Assembly (NCBI RefSeq): GCF_003346715.1
Contig: NZ_QQPQ01000019.1
Coordinates: 1-64,000, forward strand
Direction: 5' to 3'
Length of the DNA stretch: 64,000 bases
DNA from: Oceanispirochaeta sp. M1
GTDB lineage: Bacteria; Spirochaetota; Spirochaetia; DSM-2461
The stretch's first letter is position 1, and the number at the start of each line of letters is the position of its first letter. A program made the position numbers and the translations under genes. Below the pieces are notes generated by a model. The model saw nothing but the letters and a program-made list of their open reading frames with translations, was not told where the DNA came from and did no database searches. Shown piece by piece: positions 1 to 9,725 of the stretch.

Positions 1-260
1 AATAATTATGGAAAATCAACTGTTTCTGGCAGAAGATTATATCAATAGGATATTGGATAAATTGATGGAATCTTTACCGGATTCTTTGAGAGGATTTATA
101 TGGCAAAATTAACTGCGAAAGTTGAGTTATAAAGAAAGACTCTGAAGGGCGACTCTGGTTTGTTCCTTCAGACGGCCGTCTTTATCTTCGTCATGAACTG
201 ACAGACAGATTCATTGATTCCGGACTTGATACAGATGCTCTGGATTCGCCAATTACCAAT
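1..260 (+). other. Disrupted 5' region of the histidine kinase gene
   Basis: Frame 3 is open from 126 to the ATG at 261 and encodes a typical propeller blade (DSEGRLWFVPSDGRL), so coding clearly continues upstream of the first ATG. It has an in-frame stop at 123-125 and no ATG, GTG or TTG between 126 and 260. A second frame (8-112) holds a 34-residue ORF ending in LPDSLRGFIWQN, which resembles the GLPDS motif that normally lies shortly before such a blade. I infer that the 5' part of the kinase is frameshifted somewhere between about 90 and 126, or that this is a decayed or wrongly read stretch. The true start is probably left of the window. Confidence 0.5.
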
Positions 261-3131
261 ATGTTTACTGATGAAATAAATAAAACTCTTCTCCTTAGTA
301 CCAGGGAAGGTACTATCTATTCCTGGAATTACGGTGACAGTATTGTTCATAGAATTTCCATTTTTCAGAATGGAAATGTAAACTGTGTATTGTGGTATGC
401 AGATGATCTTTATCTTGGTACCGATTCCGGTTGGGAAGTACTCGAAAATGGAGTAAAACATGTCCCGAAAGAGAAGCTTCCCCAGTGGTTGGGAGATACA
501 TCCCTGGCTGTTAAGGATGCTGTTCTTCAGGACTCAGTGATTTATGCAGCCAGAGGGAGTGGAGGCTTCAGTATCCATTATCCGGAACAAGGCAGATCCG
601 ATCTATATCCGGATATAGTAAGCAATACTATGGCCCTTGATTTTTCAGGTTCTGTGATTGCCGCCGGCGGCAGCAGTTACTGGCGCTTGACCCGGGATGG
701 TACGGGTATAGAATTTCAGGAAAAAAAGCCTCCTTCTTCACTTTATATCAATACCATGACCCTCCTGCATACAGGACTGATAGCAATAGGTTCCAGGTCC
801 ACCGGATTATGGATGATTGATCCATATCTTCCCCGGGTGAATACCTGGAAACCATCAGAGAGTTCCTCTGTAAATAAGGATTTAACATTCAGCAGTGACT
901 TTATGGCCTTTGCTGAGGACAGCAGGGGAATCCGCTGGCTTGCCAGTTTTGACGGAGGGATTATCCGCTGGGATAGGGATAAGGATCTTGTAAGCAGTTA
1001 TACCGTGGGTCAGGGAAGGGTTCCCAGTGATAATTTCAAATTTCTTATGGTCGACAGCCATGATCAGATTTGGGCCGGGTCCTATGATATGGGATTATTT
1101 AGGTACAATGAATCTGAGGATCTCTTCGAATTCCCTTTTTCTGAAGAATATGAAAATGCAGAACTTATCAATACGGGCAAAATAAATCATATAATGGAAC
1201 GGGAATCGGGGAACCTGATGATCAGTGGTGAAAATGGTCTGGTTGAGTATTCTCCCGAATTGAATAAGCTGACTGCTGTCAGCAGGCAGTTTGTTTCTGA
1301 CGATCTTATGAAGACCTGCTGGACCACCCTGGAAGACCGGAATGGCAGTCTCTGGATAGGAACGGATAGGGGGATCTTTTTAATAGAAGATGACCGTCTT
1401 ACTGATGTGGATAACAGGTTTGACAGAATATGGTTTCTTTCTCAGATAGATACAGGTGAAATTTTTGCAGCATCTCCTTCGGGACTGGAAATGATCACTC
1501 CTGAGGGAAGGTCGGTGAATATAGATGAGCTTGAGGAAGCTCTCTCAGATAAAAACGTTTATGGAGTCCTCCAGGATATGCAGGGACAGTTCTGGGTGAC
1601 AACTAATGCCGGAGTTCTCCGCTGGGACAGAGAAAACAGTAAGATCCGTCATTTTTCAATTCAGGAAGGACTGCTCAGCCAGGAGTTCAATCTCTATTCA
1701 ATGAGCCTTCTTGATTCGGGAAAGGTTGTTCTGGGTTGTATAGAGGGACTGAATATTATTGACCCTGAAACCCTTATACAGGATGAGAACCATCCCTGTG
1801 TCTTTATAGATCAGGTTCAGGTGTATGTTCACTCCCTGTCAATGGATACAACAGAATATGCATCGGATCTCCCTGCAGATCCTCTTGAACTGCAGCACTC
1901 CATTGTCCTTACGCCGGATGATCACCTGCTGAATATCGGCTTTCAGAGTATTGATCTCAGCAAAGGTTCACGAACCCGGATGTTTTATCGTCTGAAGGGG
2001 TTCAGTGATGAATGGATTGATGTGAGCCTTGAGCATAGAGTGAATTTTGTAAACCTTCCCCATGGAGAGTATGAGTTCAATCTAAAGGCAGTGAAAAATG
2101 ATTCACTTGTTTCGGAAATACTGTCACTGCATATTGAAATTCAGCCTGCTTTTATTGAAACACCGGAATTTATACTGCTTATAGGGCTTGTTCTCCTGGT
2201 GGTCATAGCACTGGTTGTTCTTTATATTCTGAAGTTGAACGATGAAATAGTACATAGGCAGGACGCCGAAAATGACTTTGCTGTTCTGAATGCCAATCTT
2301 GAAGAACAGGTGGAAGAGAGAACCGAAGAGCTGAATAATGCTATTGAACATCTGAAGAAAACACAGGATCAGATTATTCATCAGGAAAAAATGTCTTCCC
2401 TGGGACTGCTTGTTGCCGGTGTCGCTCATGAAATCAATACCCCCCTGGGTGTCGCGGTACTGAGTAATTCCATCATCCGGCACAGGATCAAATTCCTTAA
2501 TCAGAAATATGAGTCTAAGGATTTGACAGAAGAGGATCTAAGTGAATCTCTGGATGATCTGGCTGATGCTTCAGACAGGCTCTCCTACAATCTGGACAGA
2601 TCCGTAGGCTTGATCAATAACTTTAAACAGGTGGCTGTTGAGAAGAACCAGCAGGATATCAATTCATTTGATCTTATTTCTTCTATCCGTTCTCTTGTAA
2701 ACAGTCTATACAATGAGACTAAGAAAAACAGGGTTGAAGTTTTTCTAAAAGCTCCTGACCTTCTCCCCATGAGATCTTATCCCGGTGATATTGCTCAGGT
2801 TTTGACAAACCTGATTATGAACAGCCTGCATCATGCTTTTAAAAACAGTTCAGAGGAAAAACAGGCTGAAATTATCATTGAAATTGAACATGAAGAAGAT
2901 TCGATCTACCTCCTTTTTCAGGATAACGGCTGCGGTATTCCCCCAGATATAGTGAAAAAGGTTTTTGATCCTTTCTTTACGACAAACAGGGAAGGAGGCG
3001 GAACGGGTCTTGGTCTCAATATTGTGTATAATATCGTTACCGAAAAACTGAGAGGTCAGATTGCTGTGAACAGCACAGTCGGGGAAGGTACAGTTTTTGC
3101 CTTGAACTTTCCCCGTGAACTTTCCCCGTGA
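261..3131 (+). CDS. Beta-propeller sensor histidine kinase (5' end disrupted)
   Basis: Membrane sensor kinase of the Reg_prop/Y_Y_Y type. Residues 1-540 are a run of propeller blades with the repeated pattern G-x-LWIGT / G-x-IRWD; 550-625 form the Y_Y_Y domain ([11 protein letters not shown]); one membrane segment lies near 637-658; a coiled coil follows; HisKA has H723 in [11 protein letters not shown]; the ATPase domain has the N box near 850 and G boxes DNGCGIP and [11 protein letters not shown]. No receiver domain follows, so a separate response regulator is expected and none is in the window. The ATG at 261 is only the first available start: a blade is encoded just upstream without a start codon. 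The C terminus was altered by a 13-bp tandem duplication. The family usually senses extracellular ligands; the ligand here is unknown. Confidence 0.8.
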   Translation: MFTDEINKTLLLSTREGTIYSWNYGDSIVHRISIFQNGNVNCVLWYADDLYLGTDSGWEVLENGVKHVPKEKLPQWLGDTSLAVKDAVLQDSVIYAARGSGGFSIHYPEQGRSDLYPDIVSNTMALDFSGSVIAAGGSSYWRLTRDGTGIEFQEKKPPSSLYINTMTLLHTGLIAIGSRSTGLWMIDPYLPRVNTWKPSESSSVNKDLTFSSDFMAFAEDSRGIRWLASFDGGIIRWDRDKDLVSSYTVGQGRVPSDNFKFLMVDSHDQIWAGSYDMGLFRYNESEDLFEFPFSEEYENAELINTGKINHIMERESGNLMISGENGLVEYSPELNKLTAVSRQFVSDDLMKTCWTTLEDRNGSLWIGTDRGIFLIEDDRLTDVDNRFDRIWFLSQIDTGEIFAASPSGLEMITPEGRSVNIDELEEALSDKNVYGVLQDMQGQFWVTTNAGVLRWDRENSKIRHFSIQEGLLSQEFNLYSMSLLDSGKVVLGCIEGLNIIDPETLIQDENHPCVFIDQVQVYVHSLSMDTTEYASDLPADPLELQHSIVLTPDDHLLNIGFQSIDLSKGSRTRMFYRLKGFSDEWIDVSLEHRVNFVNLPHGEYEFNLKAVKNDSLVSEILSLHIEIQPAFIETPEFILLIGLVLLVVIALVVLYILKLNDEIVHRQDAENDFAVLNANLEEQVEERTEELNNAIEHLKKTQDQIIHQEKMSSLGLLVAGVAHEINTPLGVAVLSNSIIRHRIKFLNQKYESKDLTEEDLSESLDDLADASDRLSYNLDRSVGLINNFKQVAVEKNQQDINSFDLISSIRSLVNSLYNETKKNRVEVFLKAPDLLPMRSYPGDIAQVLTNLIMNSLHHAFKNSSEEKQAEIIIEIEHEEDSIYLLFQDNGCGIPPDIVKKVFDPFFTTNREGGGTGLGLNIVYNIVTEKLRGQIAVNSTVGEGTVFALNFPRELSP

Positions 3132-3133
3132 AC
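3108..3133 (+). repeat. 13-bp perfect tandem duplication at the kinase stop
   Basis: The unit tttccccgtgaac occurs twice back to back (3108-3120 and 3121-3133). The kinase stop codon TGA at 3129-3131 lies inside the second copy. Removing one copy would let the reading frame run on for roughly eight further codons to a TAA. This is read directly from the sequence; the inference is a recent slippage or duplication event. Confidence 0.85.
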
Positions 3134-3212
3134 TGATAATTAAAGAGAAGGGTAGTGAATAAGCTTTACCGGAGTTCTATACAGAAACTGCCGGGCCGAT
3201 TATAATGAGCCC

Positions 3213-4661
3213 ATGGCAGCATCTGAGACTCTTCTGGAAATAAATGACTATAATTTTCGCTTTCCATCCTATCCCGGATTAGATAATAAAGCCCTCTTCA
3301 GCTCTTTAAACTTCAAATTGAGAAGAGGGGAATTCTGTATCGTTCTGGGCGCTCCCGAATCAGGGAAAACGACACTCAGCCGCTGTCTGACCGGAGTTTA
3401 TCCGGGACTCACACAGGCGGAAGTCTCTGGAACTATCACCCTGGATGGTGAAAATCTTAGAAGCCGTTCAGCCTGTGACTGGATAGAATCGATCGGTATC
3501 GTCTTTCAGGATCCTGAAGAACAGATTCTCAGTACCCGCTGTGATGATGAGGCATCCATGACCCTGGAATCACTGGGGCGGGATCCTGCTGAGATCAGGA
3601 AGCAGCTGGAGATCTCATTTGAACATTTTTCAATAAATGGAAAGGAAGAAAGAGATCCCCTTTCCCTGTCGGGGGGAGAGAAAAAACGGCTTCTCCTCTC
3701 AGCACTTGAAATGCAGAATCCCGATTTATGGATTCTTGATGAGACAGTGGACGAACTGGATCGGGAAGGGCAGGTCTATCTTCTGGAATATCTTCTTGAG
3801 AAGGCTGAGGCAGAGAATAAAGGCATTATTTTATTTGCATCAAAATATCGGGAACTTTTTTCCGGTTCCCGGGCATCACTGGTACTTTTAAAGGACGGGA
3901 AGATTATAACTGAAGATTCCCGGCCAGAAAGTTTTATGACTCTTCTGGTTGAGGAGGGACTGATGTCAGGGCAGTCTGAGGCTATCCCTGATTTAGCTGC
4001 ACCGGAAAAAGATCCTCTCATAGAGCTGAAGAATATACGTTTTGAATATCCCGGCAATATGGATTTTCATCTTGAAGTAGATGAATTTACTTTGTACAGG
4101 GGGGAAGCCCTGTTTCTATCGGGTCCCAACGGTTGCGGTAAGAGTACAATGGCCCATATTTTATGCGGTCTTATTGAACCGGATGCGGGGAAAGTTATTC
4201 TTAACGGAAAGACTGCCGGGAAGGATTCACTGAACCGCAGCTGTGCCTATCTGTTTCAGAATCCAGACTACCAGCTTTTTCTCCCCAGTGTGGAGGAGGA
4301 ACTGGCCCTCGGATTAAAATACAGCGCTTTCAAGAGAATTGAAAAGAAGGCCCTTGTTGATGAGGCTATTGCTTTGTTTAATCTTCCATCGGGAGAAGCT
4401 GCTCCGGCACTACTCAGTTTCGGAGCCAGAAAACGTCTGCAGGGTGCAATCTATTACCTTCTGGAGAAAAATCTCTATATTCTGGATGAAGCCGACTCGG
4501 GTCTGAGTTTTTCTGACTATATATGTATTCTGCGGGAGCTGAAAAAGAAAGGAGCCGCTCTGATAGTTATCAGTCATGATCATAAGCTGCAGCAGCTGGA
4601 GACCCATAGGACTGTTAGAATGGAGAGAGGCCGAATACTGCCCGAGGGATCAGCAGAATGA
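3213..4661 (+). CDS. ecfA: ECF transporter ATPase, two ABC domains fused
   Basis: Energy-coupling subunit of an energy-coupling factor (ECF) importer, with both ATPase halves in one 482-residue chain. Domain 1 has Walker A at 46-53 (GAPESGKT), signature LSGGEKKR at about 152-159 and Walker B ILDE at 174-177. Domain 2 has Walker A at 304-312 (GPNGCGKST), Walker B ILDE at 423-426, and a degenerate signature, LSFGARKR, instead of LSGGQ, so the two sites are asymmetric. It overlaps the next gene by ATGA, followed by EcfT and an S component, which makes this a dedicated group I cassette. No good ribosome site is seen before the ATG; the gap from the kinase gene is 81 bases. Confidence 0.93.
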   Translation: MAASETLLEINDYNFRFPSYPGLDNKALFSSLNFKLRRGEFCIVLGAPESGKTTLSRCLTGVYPGLTQAEVSGTITLDGENLRSRSACDWIESIGIVFQDPEEQILSTRCDDEASMTLESLGRDPAEIRKQLEISFEHFSINGKEERDPLSLSGGEKKRLLLSALEMQNPDLWILDETVDELDREGQVYLLEYLLEKAEAENKGIILFASKYRELFSGSRASLVLLKDGKIITEDSRPESFMTLLVEEGLMSGQSEAIPDLAAPEKDPLIELKNIRFEYPGNMDFHLEVDEFTLYRGEALFLSGPNGCGKSTMAHILCGLIEPDAGKVILNGKTAGKDSLNRSCAYLFQNPDYQLFLPSVEEELALGLKYSAFKRIEKKALVDEAIALFNLPSGEAAPALLSFGARKRLQGAIYYLLEKNLYILDEADSGLSFSDYICILRELKKKGAALIVISHDHKLQQLETHRTVRMERGRILPEGSAE

Positions 4662-5437
4662 TTGATACCCTGTATAAAAAAGACAATACCCTGGTTCATC
4701 GTTTTGACTGCCGGATCAAGCTCTTTCTCCTTCCTCTGTTTCTGATCTACTTTTTTCTGCCCCTGCCTCTTGGTATTTACGGGGCCTTCACAGCTTTTTT
4801 TGTTCTTTTGATTATTACAATTTTGGGAATCAGAGATCTTTTTGTACCCCTGAAGATGATATTTCCCCTATTAATCATGATTTCTCTACTGACACCCCTG
4901 TTCCATAAGGAAGGCACTGAGCTTATACAGTTTGGATCCTTCACTTTTCTGACAACTGTGGGACTGGATGAAACACTCCGTTATATTGCCCGGTTCAGCG
5001 GTATCAGTCTCCTCTTTTTTGTCTTTTTCCGAAGCTCTGCCATGGATGATATACTTCTGGGTCTCAGCTGGTTCCGTCTCCCTTATACTCTGACCCTTGT
5101 CATCTCCATAGCCCTTCGTTATATTCCGCACCTTGCAGGTCTCTACGGACAGATCAGGGCCGCTCACGCTCTTCGCTGCAGTATCAATGATGTTGTACCC
5201 CGGCGCCGGGGGATAGGACGTATAAGGAACCTGTTTCCAGTGCTGGTCTCACTTGTTATTCAGAGTGTGAAGACCATACCTCTTTTGACCATGGCTCTTG
5301 AACTCAAGGGAATTGGGAGAAGCAATGTCCGTACGCAGAGTCGGATACTGGAAACTCCGGAACAAATAATCCTGCAGATTATTTGTTCAGTATTACTCCT
5401 TGTACTTATGATTAGTCCTCTGGTACTATTTCGCTAA
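4658..5437 (+). CDS. ecfT: ECF transporter transmembrane component EcfT
   Basis: Scaffold membrane subunit that links the ATPases to the substrate-binding S component. 259 residues, with about five hydrophobic segments (roughly 20-60, 65-85, 105-125, 135-155 and 235-257) and the cytoplasmic coupling helices near 165-215 that carry the two short motifs contacting the ATPase; here these read AHALRCS and ALELKGIGRS, in the place of the usual Ala-Arg-Gly/Ser motifs. Translation is coupled to the ATPase through a 4-base ATGA overlap. Assignment follows from topology, the coupling helices and the neighbours. Confidence 0.9.
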   Translation: MIDTLYKKDNTLVHRFDCRIKLFLLPLFLIYFFLPLPLGIYGAFTAFFVLLIITILGIRDLFVPLKMIFPLLIMISLLTPLFHKEGTELIQFGSFTFLTTVGLDETLRYIARFSGISLLFFVFFRSSAMDDILLGLSWFRLPYTLTLVISIALRYIPHLAGLYGQIRAAHALRCSINDVVPRRRGIGRIRNLFPVLVSLVIQSVKTIPLLTMALELKGIGRSNVRTQSRILETPEQIILQIICSVLLLVLMISPLVLFR

Positions 5438-5462
5438 TCTAGAATATCAGGAGAATTTATTA

Positions 5463-6011
5463 ATGAAAAATCAGACAGCTCAGTCAAAGCAGAACCTTGC
5501 TTTCCGTATTGCTGCAGTAGCGGTCCTCACGGCTCTGACGACAGTATGTACTATGATCATCCGGGTTCCTATTACTCCGACCAAGGGTTATATCAACCTG
5601 GCGGATGTGGCCATCTTTTTTACAGCTCTGACTTTCGGTCCGTTCACAGCACTTGCCGCCGGCGGTCTGGGAACAGCGCTGGCTGATATTATGGGCGGTT
5701 ATGCGCAGTGGGCACCTATTACTTTTTTTGCTCATGGTGTTCAGGGATTGCTTATCGGTCTGATTTTCAGAGCCTCGGGAGTTGAGAACAGAGGAAGAAT
5801 GATCCTCGCACTGGTTCTTTCATTTGTTGCGGGTACCCTGGTTATGGCGGGGACCTATTTTGTTACCGGCGGCCTGATGTACGGCTTTGGTGCAGCAGCC
5901 ACCGAAATTCCCGGAAATATACTCCAGAATGTAGCCGGTATTGCAGTAGGATTCCCTCTCTACCTTGCAGTTAAGAAGGCCTATCCTCCCATCAGCGGCT
6001 ACCGCTGGTAA
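5463..6011 (+). CDS. ECF transporter substrate-binding (S) component
   Basis: Small hydrophobic protein of 182 residues with about six membrane segments, the substrate-specific subunit of the ECF importer encoded just upstream. The segment GYINLADVAIFFTALTFGP followed by GGLGTALADIMGGYAQWAP is characteristic of the ECF S-component family that includes riboflavin- and pyrimidine-type transporters (PF07155-like). Which micronutrient it carries cannot be told from sequence alone, and no biosynthetic gene or recognisable riboswitch next to it helps. A ribosome site (caggag) precedes the ATG by about 9 bases. Confidence 0.88.
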   Translation: MKNQTAQSKQNLAFRIAAVAVLTALTTVCTMIIRVPITPTKGYINLADVAIFFTALTFGPFTALAAGGLGTALADIMGGYAQWAPITFFAHGVQGLLIGLIFRASGVENRGRMILALVLSFVAGTLVMAGTYFVTGGLMYGFGAAATEIPGNILQNVAGIAVGFPLYLAVKKAYPPISGYRW

Positions 6012-6019
6012 TTTTCAAT

Positions 6020-6056
6020 CATACTCTGCCCCTTCTGTTAACAGGGGCAGAGTATG
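6020..6056. terminator. 13-bp perfect inverted repeat between converging genes
   Basis: Arms catactctgcccc (6020-6032) and ggggcagagtatg (6044-6056) pair perfectly around an 11-base loop. The element lies between the end of the ECF cassette (+) and the end of the GH65 gene (-), so it probably ends transcription from both sides, although neither side has a long T run. Confidence 0.75.
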
Positions 6057-6065
6057 AAGCTGACT

Positions 6066-8390
6066 TTATTTAATCAGGTTTTCTCCTGCTTTCAATTCAA
6101 TGGATTCAAAATTTTCGGCAGTTCCAAGCTTGAGTGAAATACTTTGGTTCCCCTGATTCTCCAGTTCAATCTTTCCATCAGATACGGATACCTGCATCTG
6201 AACACCCCGGTTCATCAGCTTAAAGCTGTATGCCTTCCACTCTTTCGGTCTGGAGGGATTCAGGAAGAGCTCACCCTTTCTGTGACGCAGACCTCCAAAA
6301 CCCATTACTACTGACATCCATGTTCCGGCCATACTCGTAATATGACAGCCGTCTTCGGTATCGTTGTTATAGTCGTCCAGATCCAGCCGGGCTGTTCTCA
6401 CATACATCTCATAGGCTTTCTCATCATATCCCAGTGAATCTGCCAAAATGGTGTGAACACAGGGACTCAGTGATGACTCATGAACCGTGAGGGGTTCGTA
6501 GAAATCAAAATTTCGTTTCAGGGTCTCTGTATCAAAATCATCTTCGAAGAAGAAAAATCCCTGTAGAACATCTGCCTGTTTGATATAACAGGAGCGGAGA
6601 ATCCTATCCCAGGACCAGTTCTGGTTTAAAGGACGGACACTGTCGTCCAGTGAAGCCGCAGGCTTGATCTCCTTATCCAGATATCCGTCCTGTTGAAGAT
6701 ATATACCTTTTTCACTGTCTTCGGGCAGATACATCTGATCGGCTATTGATACAAAGTTTGTCAATTCCTCAGAACCCAGTTTCAGTGAAGCGGCGAGGGC
6801 TTTAAATTCGGCAGGCTTTTCATTTTCCAGCCCTGCTGCACATTCTGCTGTATAACGCAGACACCAGGCGGCAATATAGTTGGTGTACCAGTTGTTGTGT
6901 ACATTATTTTCATATTCGTTGGGGCCTGTGACTCCCAGTATTACGTATTTATTTTTTGCTTCCGACCAGTTAACTCTCTGTGCCCAGAAACGGGCAATTC
7001 CCGTCAGTACTTCCATGCCCCCGGGGAGAAGATAATCCCTGTCCCCGGTGCAGTTGATATAGTCGTATATCCCGTAGGCAATGGCACCGTTTCTATGGAT
7101 CTCTTCAAAAGTTATTTCCCATTCGTTATGACACTCCTCTCCGTTCATGGTTACCATGGGGTAGAGAGCAGCGCCGTCAGTGAATCCAAGTTTACCCGCA
7201 TTTTCAATGGCTCTTTCCAGATGCTTATGCCTGTACACCAGAAGCTGTCTTGCAATTGATGAGTCATCGGTATTTAAAAAGAAGGGGAGGCAGTAGGCTT
7301 CGGTATCCCAGTAGGAGGCCCCACCGTACTTCTCGCCCGTAAATCCCTTGGGACCTATGTTGAGACGTTCATCTTTTCCTGTATAGGTTTGTTTGAGCTG
7401 GAAGATATTAAAGCGTATACCCTGCTGGGCAGCCACATCTCCCTCAATCGTAATATCACTCTTATTCCATATATGACTCCAGGCTTCTATCTGTTCTGCC
7501 TTGAGAGTGTCGAAACCTTTCTGCACGGCCTGAGCCAGAACTTCGGCTCCCCTGGGCAGCAGGTCTTCCGTTTTGTAATCTCTGTCTGTGAGGCTGGAGT
7601 TATATTTCTCAATCTGAACAGCTTCACCTGTTTTCAGTTCTGCTGTGAACTCCTGTGATACACGACCGGGAGCTTTAAGGGAGCCAAGTGTTTTCACAGG
7701 GCTCATGCTGTCTGAAATATCCAGATGATTTACAACTGTTGTAATCCGGCTGGCCAGTGTAAATGTTGTTTTTTTGGTTTCCAGCACTACCGCGGCAGAA
7801 TCTGAATCAAGGATTTCTCCTCTGTGTTCCCAGAAGTATTCATCATAGTTGGCATCCTCGTTATGGACATTACCCTCAATAAAGCTGGAGATTTTCAGTT
7901 CTCCCTCACCTTCTGTCAGGCGCAGAATATAACGGTAGCTTCCCACTTCGGGTCTTGCCATAGATACAAATCGACTGCTTTCAATTTCTACAACCGTAGA
8001 TAGATCCATACGGAGCCGGGCTTTTCTGTAGAGTATACCTGTCTTCATATCTATTTCTCTGTGAAAATCCTCAACAGTCCCTGCGGCCAGGTCAATCTCT
8101 TTTCCGTTCAATGCAAGCTTCAGACCTATCCAGTCAGGAGCATTCAGAACCTTGGCGAAGTATTCGGGATATCCGTTTTTCCACCAGCCCACTATTGTTT
8201 TATCAGGGTAGTACACTCCAGCCATATAGCTGCCGGGCAGGGTGTCACCGCTGTAGCCCTCTTCAAAATTGGCTCTCTGCCCCATGTGCCCGTTTCCAAG
8301 GCTGCAGAGGCTTTCAGATATTCTGTTATATTCGGGAATAAATCCCTCTTCAATGATTTTCCAGGGATCATGTTTGATATAATTTTTCAT
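6066..8390 (-). CDS. Glycoside hydrolase family 65 phosphorylase, probably maltose phosphorylase
   Basis: Cytoplasmic 774-residue GH65 enzyme. The N terminus (DPWKIIEEGFIPEYNRISES, then LGNGHMGQRANFEE) and the segment GPNEYENNVHNNWYTN, whose first Glu is residue 492, match the catalytic acid region of maltose phosphorylases (E487 in the Lactobacillus enzyme). The loop HNEWEITFEEIHRNGA also fits maltose-specific members. The reaction would be maltose plus phosphate to glucose plus beta-glucose 1-phosphate, fed to the beta-phosphoglucomutase encoded just upstream; the genes overlap by one base (TGATG). Specificity for kojibiose, nigerose or trehalose cannot be excluded by eye. Confidence 0.88.
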   Translation of the reverse strand: MKNYIKHDPWKIIEEGFIPEYNRISESLCSLGNGHMGQRANFEEGYSGDTLPGSYMAGVYYPDKTIVGWWKNGYPEYFAKVLNAPDWIGLKLALNGKEIDLAAGTVEDFHREIDMKTGILYRKARLRMDLSTVVEIESSRFVSMARPEVGSYRYILRLTEGEGELKISSFIEGNVHNEDANYDEYFWEHRGEILDSDSAAVVLETKKTTFTLASRITTVVNHLDISDSMSPVKTLGSLKAPGRVSQEFTAELKTGEAVQIEKYNSSLTDRDYKTEDLLPRGAEVLAQAVQKGFDTLKAEQIEAWSHIWNKSDITIEGDVAAQQGIRFNIFQLKQTYTGKDERLNIGPKGFTGEKYGGASYWDTEAYCLPFFLNTDDSSIARQLLVYRHKHLERAIENAGKLGFTDGAALYPMVTMNGEECHNEWEITFEEIHRNGAIAYGIYDYINCTGDRDYLLPGGMEVLTGIARFWAQRVNWSEAKNKYVILGVTGPNEYENNVHNNWYTNYIAAWCLRYTAECAAGLENEKPAEFKALAASLKLGSEELTNFVSIADQMYLPEDSEKGIYLQQDGYLDKEIKPAASLDDSVRPLNQNWSWDRILRSCYIKQADVLQGFFFFEDDFDTETLKRNFDFYEPLTVHESSLSPCVHTILADSLGYDEKAYEMYVRTARLDLDDYNNDTEDGCHITSMAGTWMSVVMGFGGLRHRKGELFLNPSRPKEWKAYSFKLMNRGVQMQVSVSDGKIELENQGNQSISLKLGTAENFESIELKAGENLIK

Positions 8391-9076
8391 CAGGCTTCCT
8401 TGTTTTTTCCAGAATGCGCTTCAAGGCTGTCCTTAATCATTTGCCAGCTTATTCCGTTAAGGTCGGGGAACAGGGCATCTGCAGCACCCAGCTGATCTTT
8501 GTGTCCTATACCGACAGTAAGCATTCCTCCGGCAATTCCAGCCTCGATTCCTGCAGCCGCATCTTCAAACACGACACATTCTTCGGGTTTAAGATTCAAG
8601 TCGGAGGCTCCCAGAAGGAAGACTTCGGGGTTCGGTTTGGCCTGTGTGGTTCTGTTTCCGTCTACAACTGCATCCAGGTAGTCTTTCAGTCCCGTTTTTT
8701 CCAGAATAATGGGGGCATTCCTGCTGGCCGAACCCAGAGCCGTTTTTATACCGGCTTCCTGCAGCTCTTTCAGTAATTCAAGGACACCGGGCAGGATTCC
8801 CCGGGGTGACATATGGCTGATCATATCCACATAATTGGCATTTTTTCCTGCCATGGCTTCTTCTTTCTCTTTTTCAGTTAATGAAACGTTTCCAATGGTG
8901 AGGAGAATCTCCAGACAGGCCGCACGGGATACACCCTTTAGGCGTTCATTATCCTCTTCTGAGAAACTGAATCCCAGTGATTCGGCCAGCTTGCTCCATG
9001 CCTGATAATGATATTTAGCTGTATCTACCAGAACACCGTCCAGGTCAAACAAGACTCCCCTGATCTTTTGGTCCAT
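8390..9076 (-). CDS. pgmB: Beta-phosphoglucomutase
   Basis: HAD-superfamily enzyme of 228 residues that converts beta-glucose 1-phosphate to glucose 6-phosphate. Visible motifs are the nucleophile loop FDLDGVLVDT, the cap domain, ALGSASRN (motif II), and FEDAAAGIEAG (motif IV). It is the first gene of a two-gene unit with the GH65 phosphorylase, whose product is its substrate. The frame is open four codons further to a TTG at 9088, but the ATG at 9076 has a GGAG six bases upstream that covers that TTG, so I chose the ATG. The upstream promoter and operator indicate sugar-responsive control. Confidence 0.93.
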   Translation of the reverse strand: MDQKIRGVLFDLDGVLVDTAKYHYQAWSKLAESLGFSFSEEDNERLKGVSRAACLEILLTIGNVSLTEKEKEEAMAGKNANYVDMISHMSPRGILPGVLELLKELQEAGIKTALGSASRNAPIILEKTGLKDYLDAVVDGNRTTQAKPNPEVFLLGASDLNLKPEECVVFEDAAAGIEAGIAGGMLTVGIGHKDQLGAADALFPDLNGISWQMIKDSLEAHSGKNKEA

Positions 9077-9104
9077 TGTTTTCTCCAATTCTATTTGTAG
9101 TTTA

Positions 9105-9162
9105 TGGTAACGTTTCCATTTTTATCTGTTTCATTTATAGCATTGCCGCGGCAGCAAGTCAA
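9105..9162 (-). promoter_or_regulatory. pgmB-GH65 promoter with LacI-type operator
   Basis: On the minus strand a -35 box TTGACT (9162-9157) and a -10 box TATAAA (9139-9134) are separated by 17 bases. Sixteen bases downstream of the -10 lies TGGAAACGTTACCA (9118-9105), palindromic except at one pair, with the AACGTT core common to LacI-family operators. Position after the start site suggests repression. Its repressor is not obvious; the nearest is the GntR-LacI protein at 21.8 kb. Confidence 0.75.
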
Positions 9163-9189
9163 TAAATTTATTATGGAGGGGGGAATATA

Positions 9190-9546
9190 TTAGCGTTTTT
9201 GAGTTGATCTTTCCAGACAGGGAACACAGACAAGTGATTCTGGAACCGCTTCAAGCCTGCCGAAGGGCATCTCTTTCTGACAGCGGACACATATACCGTA
9301 AGTACCTTTTTCTATTCTGTCCAGAGCGTTGCTTAATCTGTCCAGGCGCTGCTTTACCTGGACGAGCATGGCTTCGTTGACGCTCTTTTCACCAATGGCT
9401 TCCATACGGGTAAGGCGCCCCAGGGCCACACTGGGTTCGATGGGCTGAGTTGCGTCCTCAAGATAGCTGTTACTCTCTTCCAGGTCAGAAATGGTTCTTT
9501 CAATAATATCTTTAAATTTACTCAGTTCATATCCTGTCATCTCCAC
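9190..9546 (-). CDS. TraR/DksA-family zinc-finger protein
   Basis: 118 residues: an N-terminal helical coiled-coil part and a C-terminal four-cysteine zinc finger, CVRCQ ... CVPCL, with 17 residues between the pairs. Members bind RNA polymerase through the secondary channel and modulate initiation. The acidic coiled-coil tip motif DxxDxA of true DksA is not evident, so a DksA-like rather than DksA role is safer. Start is a GTG at 9546 or the ATG at 9540; neither has a convincing ribosome site. It is transcribed toward pgmB but the pgmB promoter lies between them. Confidence 0.8.
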   Translation of the reverse strand: MEMTGYELSKFKDIIERTISDLEESNSYLEDATQPIEPSVALGRLTRMEAIGEKSVNEAMLVQVKQRLDRLSNALDRIEKGTYGICVRCQKEMPFGRLEAVPESLVCVPCLERSTQKR

Positions 9547-9725
9547 AGGGTAGCATGAAATTTATCAGGAGTATATTGACTGTATCCGCTTTTAAAGTAA
9601 TGAAGCTCATATGAATATATTTTTTATATCTGAGTTCTGCCCAATTGTAATTATCAGGGATTTTGCGATACTTTATTCTCTGCATTAAAAAATCTAATAT
9701 TTGAATACCAATGGGGGAGGACATT

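Noticed and set aside
100-132. Ten-codon leader peptide with a GAGG-like site at the left edge
   Set aside because: Too short to support, and the surrounding frames point to a disrupted kinase gene instead.
9147-9156. TGCCGCGGCA-type palindrome in the pgmB promoter as an operator
   Set aside because: It falls within the 17-base spacer and is short and GC-rich; the AACGTT site downstream is better placed and longer.
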